The translations under genes and the position numbers were made by a program. Below, piece after piece: positions 59,181-64,000 of a stretch of 64,000 nt of DNA. Position 1 is the first letter of the stretch. The number at the start of each line of letters is the position of its first letter. A model generated the notes under the pieces. That model was not told the DNA's origin, ran no database searches, and was given only the letters and a program-made list of their open reading frames with translations. Source of the stretch: Mycobacterium marseillense (GTDB lineage: Bacteria; Actinomycetota; Actinomycetes; Mycobacteriales; Mycobacteriaceae). The DNA lies in contig NZ_AP022584.1 in the NCBI RefSeq assembly GCF_010731675.1, positions 1,178,001-1,242,000 on the forward strand. Direction: 5' to 3'.

Positions 59181-60140
59181 TTAGATGGCGATCGGGTAGC
59201 ACCACATGGCGCCGGCTGCAGTAAGACCGGCGAGAATCAGCGGCCCCCCGGTGATGAGAAGGGTTGCGGCGGTAAGCAACATCCGGCTGCTCCATCGATT
59301 TCGAGCGGCGGCCGGTGCGGCCAGACGTTCGGCGCGGGCCAGCACTTCCGTTCCGGTGGCCCCGAAGGCCCCTTGCGGCGCCTTGGCATCCATGGACAAT
59401 GCCAGCAGCGCGTCCAACAGTGTCAGCGAACCGCATCTGCGGGCCGCGGCGTCATCGGCGGCCATCTCCAGCAACAGAGAGATCTCTCGATCGGCCGTGC
59501 TGAACAGGGGCACCCTGGGAATGGCAACCGCTAGGGCGCGCACGAAGGCCAGAACATGGTGGTGGCGCCCGGCCAGGTGGGCTCGTTCGTGTGCCAGCAC
59601 AGCCTGCAGATTGCGATCGGTGAGTGAGTCCAGCGCTGCGCTGGTCACAACGACGGTGTCAGGGTGGCCGGCCACGCAGTACGCGGCCCGTTCGGCAGCG
59701 TCCACCACGACGGCATCCACTCCATCGATGCGGCGGCCGATCACCCGAGCTCTTGCGGCGTGCCCGTGGCTCTGCGCGCGCGCCCGCCGCAGAGACCTGC
59801 CCGAGCGCCACCCCAGCGTGCTCAGTGTGCTGACCGCGGTAGCGGCCAGCACAAGCAAGGCCACCTGCAACGCTACCGCGGCGCCGCCGTCGACCAGCCG
59901 CCGCAGCGACTCGAAACATGCGGTGGCGAGTCGACCTGGCTCATGCCAATAACGCACGAGAGACACGATGAGGAATGCGGTTGCGGCCAGCCACGAAGCG
60001 ACAACGCTGATCATCACCACCAACCACGCAACCACCCCTAACCGCGGGGCGGTACCCGCATGGGTCAAGCGAGGCAGCACCCACGGTGAGAGCGTCGCGA
60101 CCGCGAAGCTGTACAGCAGCAAGCAGACTGAGACACTCAT
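59181..60140 (-). CDS. M56 family metallopeptidase (BlaR1/MecR1-like)
   Basis: A 319-residue membrane protein. It has hydrophobic segments at about residues 1-18, 30-60 and 85-105, a zinc-peptidase HExxH motif in LAHERAHLAGRHHH (near residue 185-195), and a C-terminal membrane helix, LLTAATLLITGGPLILAGL. It has no C-terminal sensor domain, as in the short mycobacterial M56 proteins that normally sit directly after a BlaI/CopY repressor gene and cleave it. Here the repressor is missing, and the gene instead overlaps, by ATGA, the end of a metal-ATPase remnant. It may serve a BlaI-type regulator encoded elsewhere on the element. Confidence 0.82.
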   Translation of the reverse strand: MSVSVCLLLYSFAVATLSPWVLPRLTHAGTAPRLGVVAWLVVMISVVASWLAATAFLIVSLVRYWHEPGRLATACFESLRRLVDGGAAVALQVALLVLAATAVSTLSTLGWRSGRSLRRARAQSHGHAARARVIGRRIDGVDAVVVDAAERAAYCVAGHPDTVVVTSAALDSLTDRNLQAVLAHERAHLAGRHHHVLAFVRALAVAIPRVPLFSTADREISLLLEMAADDAAARRCGSLTLLDALLALSMDAKAPQGAFGATGTEVLARAERLAAPAAARNRWSSRMLLTAATLLITGGPLILAGLTAAGAMWCYPIAI

Positions 60141-60370
60141 CGTGCCGTCGGGCTCTCGTCGGAGCTCGTCAGGCGCACCGCAGTGGCGCCCACGCTGACC
60201 GAAGGCAATCCCATTGCCGCGCCCGTGAGGATCGGGTTGAGGAAGCTAGCCGAGGCCAAGTCGGGGCCCGCAGGTGAGTTCGTGGATTCCGTCATACCGT
60301 CAGCAATCGCGCACTTGCAAGCAGCACACGAGATTTCGAGTACCGAAACAACCGTTGTGCCCACCGCCAT
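60137..60370 (-). pseudogene. Deletion remnant of a heavy-metal P-type ATPase (HMA-like start fused to C-terminal end)
   Basis: A 77-codon frame from ATG 60370. It begins like an HMA metal-binding domain (VGTTVVSVLEISCAACKCAI, with a CxxC pair) and after about 40 residues jumps to FLNPILTGAAMGLPSVSVGA, the extreme C-terminal membrane helix of copper-type ATPases; the complete neighbour at 62292 has [20 protein letters not shown]. Some 650 residues, including all catalytic motifs, are missing. The open frame extends upstream to 60475 without family resemblance. Its stop overlaps the M56 start, so its translation may still couple to that gene. A selected mini-protein cannot be ruled out. Confidence 0.6.
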
Positions 60371-60405
60371 TACCTCCCGATCCGTGGCACACCACCCAGT
60401 GTTAT

Positions 60406-60425
60406 CCTTCCAGCGCACTGGAAGG
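60406..60425. repeat. Perfect inverted repeat CCTTCCAG-cgca-CTGGAAGG
   Basis: An 8-bp perfect dyad with a 4-nt spacer lies about 35 bp upstream of the ATPase remnant start. As RNA it would form a hairpin in the leader; as DNA it could be an operator for a metal-responsive repressor. No match to a known mycobacterial operator consensus is claimed. Confidence 0.45.
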
Positions 60426-60559
60426 TCAAGGAGGTGCGGTACGAAGATAGCGAGCTGGCCGATCTCATCCTCCACGCCAGTGGCCGTGGATCGATCTCCG
60501 CGAATCGCGGGATTGCAAAATGGCTCGAAATCGGTATTGCCAGTTGTGCAGTCCTATAT

Positions 60560-60585
60560 CTACTATCTGCGTACATAGATAGTAG
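60560..60585. promoter_or_regulatory. Dyad operator CTACTATCT-n8-AGATAGTAG
   Basis: A perfect 9-bp inverted repeat with an 8-bp spacer lies upstream of the minus-strand remnant-M56 unit, overlapping a TATAGG/TAGATAT-like -10 on that strand. The half-site CTACTAT recurs at 58913. TAGTAG-type dyads are the general form of BlaI/MecI/CopY operators, which fits the adjacent M56 peptidase. Confidence 0.55.
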
Positions 60586-60683
60586 CCTCGGGTAGTTGTC
60601 TGGGTCTTAGCAGCACGCTCGAGGCATGTCATGGGACTGCAAAGAAGCGTCGGGGACCGGCGATGACAGGACTTGGGCTCTTT

Positions 60684-60700
60684 GAAGGATGGCGCGATGC
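60684..60700 (+). repeat. 17-bp direct repeat, copy 1
   Basis: GAAGGATGGCGCGATGC, identical to 61051-61067. In both copies the repeat carries the ribosome binding site and ATG of an IS3-family orfA-like sequence, so it is a shared translation-start module of two transposase fragments. Confidence 0.7.
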
Positions 60701-61137
60701 GACGAACTCGGCGATCGTTTACTCCTGAGTACAGGTTTACGGCCGCACATCGTGTCATCGATGGAAAGGAGCGGGTCGTCGATGTCGCCCGGGAGCTCAA
60801 CTTGAATGACAGCGTGCTGCACACATGGGTGCGCGATGAACGGTGGCGGATGTCTGCAGACAGCGCTGGCGGGTTGCTACATGATCCCAGTGGCGGTGAA
60901 CCGCTTTTACCCAAGGAGCGAGCGGAATTGGTGCGGCTCCGCAGGCAGGTGGCTGAACAGGCAGAAACTATCGCCTTCCTAACCAATGCCTCGGCGTATT
61001 GCGCGGCGCAACTGAACAGTCCCGAGTTTCGTGCGCACTTTCTTGCTTGGGAAGGATGGCGCGATGCCCAGCAAGTACGACGACAGCCTCAGGGCCAAGG
61101 CGGGTTTGACGGTGACACCTATGACCGATGGCTATGA
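60697..61137 (+). mobile_element. IS3-family transposase orfA remnant
   Basis: From ATG 60697, about 105 residues follow the orfA (IS3/IS911-type) pattern: MRRTRRSFTPEYRFTAAHRV, a helix-turn-helix with VDVARELNLNDSVLHTWVRD, and a leucine-zipper-like end with ERAELVRLRRQVAEQAETIA then FLTNASAYCAAQ. After that the frame runs through unrelated sequence and over a second orfA start at 61064. There is no orfB (integrase core) downstream, so the element is not autonomous. No terminal inverted repeats were recognised. Confidence 0.65.
61051..61067 (+). repeat. 17-bp direct repeat, copy 2, with second orfA start
   Basis: The second copy of GAAGGATGGCGCGATGC. Its ATG (61064) opens a typical IS3 orfA beginning, MPSKYDDSLRAKAG, which degenerates after about 13 residues. 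This is the truncated start of a second insertion sequence. Confidence 0.6.
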
Positions 61138-61152
61138 CCTGTATGGACGACG

Positions 61153-61371
61153 ATGCGCGCGATCTTAGCCTGCAGCCCCCGCGTAGCGGGCAAGGTATAC
61201 GGCGCGGTAGCACGGCTCGGAGTACATCGTCTAAAAGTACTGGACAGCACGCCAATTGGCGACTGGCCGTACGATCGCAATGCTCTACGCGGTGGCGCCA
61301 GGTCGAGAGTGATGAGCCTGGCGCGTGCTCGTGCCACGCGCGTGACTGGCAAGCGCGGACGACACAAATGA
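61153..61371 (+). mobile_element. Probable DDE transposase fragment
   Basis: A 72-codon frame contains VHRLKVLDSTPIGDWPYD, resembling the VLDST strand around the first catalytic Asp of IS5/IS1182-like DDE transposases. Nothing after it matches, so only a fragment remains. The assignment rests on a short motif and is tentative. Confidence 0.35.
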
Positions 61372-61416
61372 CCACTGGCGTCCTCTCTGACATCGATGGG
61401 AGCGGCTCGGTATCGC

Positions 61417-62055
61417 ATGATTCATGACTCGGCACTTCGTTGGGTCGTCACCGGATTGTTCGTCCTGACCGCCACCGAATGCGTGCTGGCGATCGTCGGC
61501 AAACGCCGACCGTGGGCCTGGGTCGTCAGTCACGGGCTGCATTTCGTCATGGCAGTGGCAATGGTGATGATGGCCTGGCCGCCGTCGGGCGCACATCTGC
61601 CTTCGACGGGACCTACAGTGTTTTTTCTGCTAGCGGCCATGACGTTCGTGACGATGGCCTTCGCTGTGGCCCGAACAACCGCCTTGCGCGTTAGGTACGG
61701 GTATCACACTCTGATGATGCTGGCGACGGGCTGGATGTACGCCATGATGAACGCTCGGTGGTATCCGGCCCGAACGAGCACCGAGCACCACGTTCCGCCA
61801 GCCATGTCGTCTATGCCGGGCATGGACATGGCCGGCACGGCCATGCCGGCAAGCAGCGGACCGCCTGTATGGTTTAGCGCTGTGAACTGGCTCGCTGCCG
61901 TCGGTTTCGCGGTTGCGGCGCTCTTTTGGACCTACTGGTACTTCGTCAAACGTCAGCATGAGCCGTCCCTGTTCAGGTCGCTGGGTAACCTAAGTCAGGC
62001 AGGGATGGCTATCGGCATGTCTATCCTGTTCTCCGCCACGCTATTTCGGATTTGA
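61417..62055 (+). CDS. DUF5134 domain membrane protein
   Basis: A 212-residue protein with about six membrane segments. DUF5134 features include the N-terminus MIHDSALRWVVTGLFVLTAT, a paired Trp/His motif GLHFVMAVAMVMMAW, and a Met/His-rich loop, AMSSMPGMDMAGTAMPASSG, between helices 4 and 5. The start at ATG 61417 matches the family N-terminus; an in-frame ATG seven codons upstream is less likely. These proteins are common on mycobacterial plasmids and islands next to copper or other metal ATPases. The Met-rich loop suggests copper binding, which is inference. It is convergent with the ATPase, about 235 bp apart. Confidence 0.82.
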   Translation: MIHDSALRWVVTGLFVLTATECVLAIVGKRRPWAWVVSHGLHFVMAVAMVMMAWPPSGAHLPSTGPTVFFLLAAMTFVTMAFAVARTTALRVRYGYHTLMMLATGWMYAMMNARWYPARTSTEHHVPPAMSSMPGMDMAGTAMPASSGPPVWFSAVNWLAAVGFAVAALFWTYWYFVKRQHEPSLFRSLGNLSQAGMAIGMSILFSATLFRI

Positions 62056-62291
62056 GCGTACGAAAGCCGCTTCCGACAGTCCTTTCGCGCCTTCAGCATG
62101 GGCGAGGTCGACGTACGCCTCCACTCCCTTATCCGCTCAAGCGTGGAGTGCCATTCGGCTGTTCAGTGCTGCATCGTTCGCGAAATCTTGTGTGCCCCAG
62201 GGCAAGCCGCGAAATGCCTTGCAACCAGCGGAGCCGCGTCGAAATCGCATACGGCGTGGCGCAACCCTGATGCAGGGTATTTCGTGGCTCC

Positions 62292-64000
62292 TCATTTCAC
62301 AGCGCCCACTGATTTGCGTACGCCCAGCTGGGCCTCGCGACCGAAGCGGCGGAGCCGCAGCGAGTTGGTTACCACGCTGACCGAGGAGAACCCCATCGCG
62401 GCACCCGCCACGACCGGGTTCAACATGCCGAGCGCGGCGAGTGGGATTGCGGCGGTGTTGTAGCCGAAGGCCCAGCCGAGGTTCTGGTAGATGGTGCGCA
62501 GGGTCTGCCGGGAGAGCCCGATCGCAGACACGACACCGTCTAGCCGCTCAGACATCAGGGTGATGTCGGAGGCCTCGATGGCCACGTCGGTACCGGTGCC
62601 GATGGCAATGCCGAGGTCAGCCTGCACCAGGGCGGGCGCGTCGTTGACGCCATCGCCGACCATCGCGACCACCTTGCCCGTGTCCTGGAGCCGGCGAACC
62701 TCGGTGACCTTGTCTTCCGGCAACACCTCGGCCAGCACCTGCTCGATGCCGACCTGGTTCGCGATCGCGTTCGCGGTGCGGGCGTTGTCGCCGGTAATCA
62801 TGGCGACCCGCAGACCCATGGCCTGCAGTTGACGGACCACGTCGACGGCGTCGTCTTTGACCGTGTCGGCCACCGCTAGCACACCCACCACGTGACCGTC
62901 GCGGCCGACGAACACCGCGGTGCGGCCCTGCTCTTCGAGGTCTGCGGCGGCTGCAGCCAGGTGGTCGGGCAACTCCAGATCGTGCTCGTCGATGAGCTTG
63001 CGCCGCCCAACCACCACCGGCCTGCCGTCAATCTCGGCGCGCACGCCGTGCCCGGCGACGTTGGTGAACGCAGTGGCGGCCGGGATCTCCAATCCCCGCT
63101 CATGCGCTTCGGCGACGATCGCCGCGCCGATCGGGTGTTCGGAGCCCGACTCGACTGCGGCGGCGATCCGCAGCACCAGATCGGGCTTGCGCCGCTTGCC
63201 GGCAACGACCTCGGTCACCCGCATCTGGGCGCGGGTGAGGGTGCCGGTCTTGTCGAATACCACCGTGTCGATCTTCTTCGACGCTTCGAGCACCTCGCCG
63301 CCCTTGACCAGGATTCCCAGGTCTGCGCCCCGGCCGGTGCCGACCATGATCGCCGTGGGGGTGGCCAGGCCCAGCGCACACGGGCACGCGATGATCAGCA
63401 CCGCGACCGCCGCGGTCATGCCGCCGATCGGGTTGCCGGCAAGCAGCGTCCACCCCGCAAACGTCGCGACGGCAACAACAATGACGGCCGGAACGAACAC
63501 GGACGAGACCCGGTCGGCCAGCCGCTGGACCGGGGCCTTGCCCCTCTGCGCCTGCTCGACAAGTCGCACAATCTGCGCCAGCGCAGTATCCGCCCCGACC
63601 GCCGTGGCGCGCACCGTCAGTAGCCCATCGGTGTTGACGGTCGCGCCGGCAACATGGTCGCCCACCGTTTTCTCGACCGGGACGGACTCGCCGCTCAGCA
63701 TCGACTCATCGACGGCGGCGCGCCCGTCGATGACTTCGCCGTCGACCGGGATCTTCTCCCCCGGCCGCACGCGCACCAGGTCTCCGACGCGGACCTGATC
63801 GACTGGCACGCGGCGCTCCTCGCCGTCCACAAGCAGCGTGGCTTCCTTGGCACCGATCTCCAGCAGCTTGCTGATCGCCTCGCGCGCCTTGCCTTGGGCT
63901 CTGGCTTCGAAATAGCGGCCCAGCACCACGAACGCGATGATCAGCGCCGAGGTGTCGAAGAACAGAGGCCCACCGGCAAACAACTGATAAGTGGAGTAGA
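62292..64000 (-). CDS. Heavy-metal (copper-type P1B) translocating ATPase, N-terminus beyond window
   Basis: 569 residues are visible, and the frame is still open at the window edge, so about 150-200 N-terminal residues (HMA domain and first helices) are missing. Motifs in order: the actuator loop with SGESVPVEK, the membrane metal site [13 protein letters not shown] (the CPC of Cu(I) pumps), the phosphorylated Asp in [10 protein letters not shown], the HP locus SEHPIGAA, and [10 protein letters not shown]. The last helix has [18 protein letters not shown]. It is most like CtpV/CtpA/CtpB exporters and would remove Cu+ from the cytoplasm. The internal start suggested at 63983 is not real, since coding continues upstream. 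All motifs are intact, in contrast to the remnant at 60137. Confidence 0.92.
   Translation of the reverse strand, partial: YSTYQLFAGGPLFFDTSALIIAFVVLGRYFEARAQGKAREAISKLLEIGAKEATLLVDGEERRVPVDQVRVGDLVRVRPGEKIPVDGEVIDGRAAVDESMLSGESVPVEKTVGDHVAGATVNTDGLLTVRATAVGADTALAQIVRLVEQAQRGKAPVQRLADRVSSVFVPAVIVVAVATFAGWTLLAGNPIGGMTAAVAVLIIACPCALGLATPTAIMVGTGRGADLGILVKGGEVLEASKKIDTVVFDKTGTLTRAQMRVTEVVAGKRRKPDLVLRIAAAVESGSEHPIGAAIVAEAHERGLEIPAATAFTNVAGHGVRAEIDGRPVVVGRRKLIDEHDLELPDHLAAAAADLEEQGRTAVFVGRDGHVVGVLAVADTVKDDAVDVVRQLQAMGLRVAMITGDNARTANAIANQVGIEQVLAEVLPEDKVTEVRRLQDTGKVVAMVGDGVNDAPALVQADLGIAIGTGTDVAIEASDITLMSERLDGVVSAIGLSRQTLRTIYQNLGWAFGYNTAAIPLAALGMLNPVVAGAAMGFSSVSVVTNSLRLRRFGREAQLGVRKSVGAVK

Noticed and set aside
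60137..60475. A BlaI/CopY repressor gene upstream of the M56 peptidase
   Set aside because: The reading frame in that position shows HMA and ATPase C-terminal sequence, with no winged helix.
62056..62291. Possible gene or RNA between the DUF5134 gene and the ATPase
   Set aside because: About 235 bp with short unrelated frames and no stable structure or family resemblance that I could see.

Overview
The window reads as chromosome of a slow-growing mycobacterium, most like the Mycobacterium avium complex. The supporting signs are high G+C throughout, a 13E12/DUF222-HNH gene, a GAP-family lipid-addressing protein, a GabD2-type dehydrogenase, a DUF732 secreted protein, and a lipopeptide NRPS whose first five modules resemble the M. 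avium subsp. paratuberculosis lipopentapeptide (L5P) synthetase. The species call is inference.

Layout. Positions 1-10 kb hold ordinary mycobacterial genes: a 13E12 protein cut by the window edge, a PadR regulator, an F420-type oxidoreductase, a membrane protein, a tightly packed plus-strand run (FAD oxidoreductase, amino-acid permease, flavin reductase, RibD-C reductase), a small unknown protein and a receptor-type Ser/Thr kinase. Positions 10-15.1 kb carry a minus-strand cluster for the osmolyte N-acetylglutaminylglutamine amide (asnO, ngg) with an MFS transporter.

Positions 15.2-46.8 kb are dominated by one 31.3-kb gene for a 10,439-residue non-ribosomal peptide synthetase, preceded in the same direction by an MbtH-like protein. 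I read eight modules: C(starter)-A-T-E / C-A(MT)-T / C-A-T / C-A-T / C-A-T-E / C-A-T / C-A-T-E / C-A-T-TE. The predicted product is an N-acylated octapeptide with D residues at positions 1, 5 and 7 and an N-methylated residue 2. Across a 1-kb intergenic region, a divergent GAP/Sap-like membrane protein is a candidate export factor. This locus is the most interesting part of the window.

Positions 48.6-56.2 kb return to core-type genes: PAS-ANTAR regulator, transglutaminase-like protein, DUF5994 protein, cold-shock protein with a structured leader and a terminator, DesA3-like desaturase, gabD2, and small membrane or acidic proteins.

At 56.2 kb a stranded 3' fragment of a tRNA gene marks the probable edge of an integrated element, and everything after it looks accessory: a DUF1778/GNAT toxin-antitoxin pair, a broken TOTE-type primase gene, a Pro-rich secreted DUF732 protein, a BlaR1-like M56 peptidase, a deletion remnant of a metal ATPase, IS fragments, a DUF5134 membrane protein and a heavy-metal P1B-type ATPase that runs off the window. 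Two copies of a CTACTAT/TAGTAG dyad lie upstream of two of these transcription units and suggest one shared regulator, probably BlaI/CopY-like, that is not encoded in the window.
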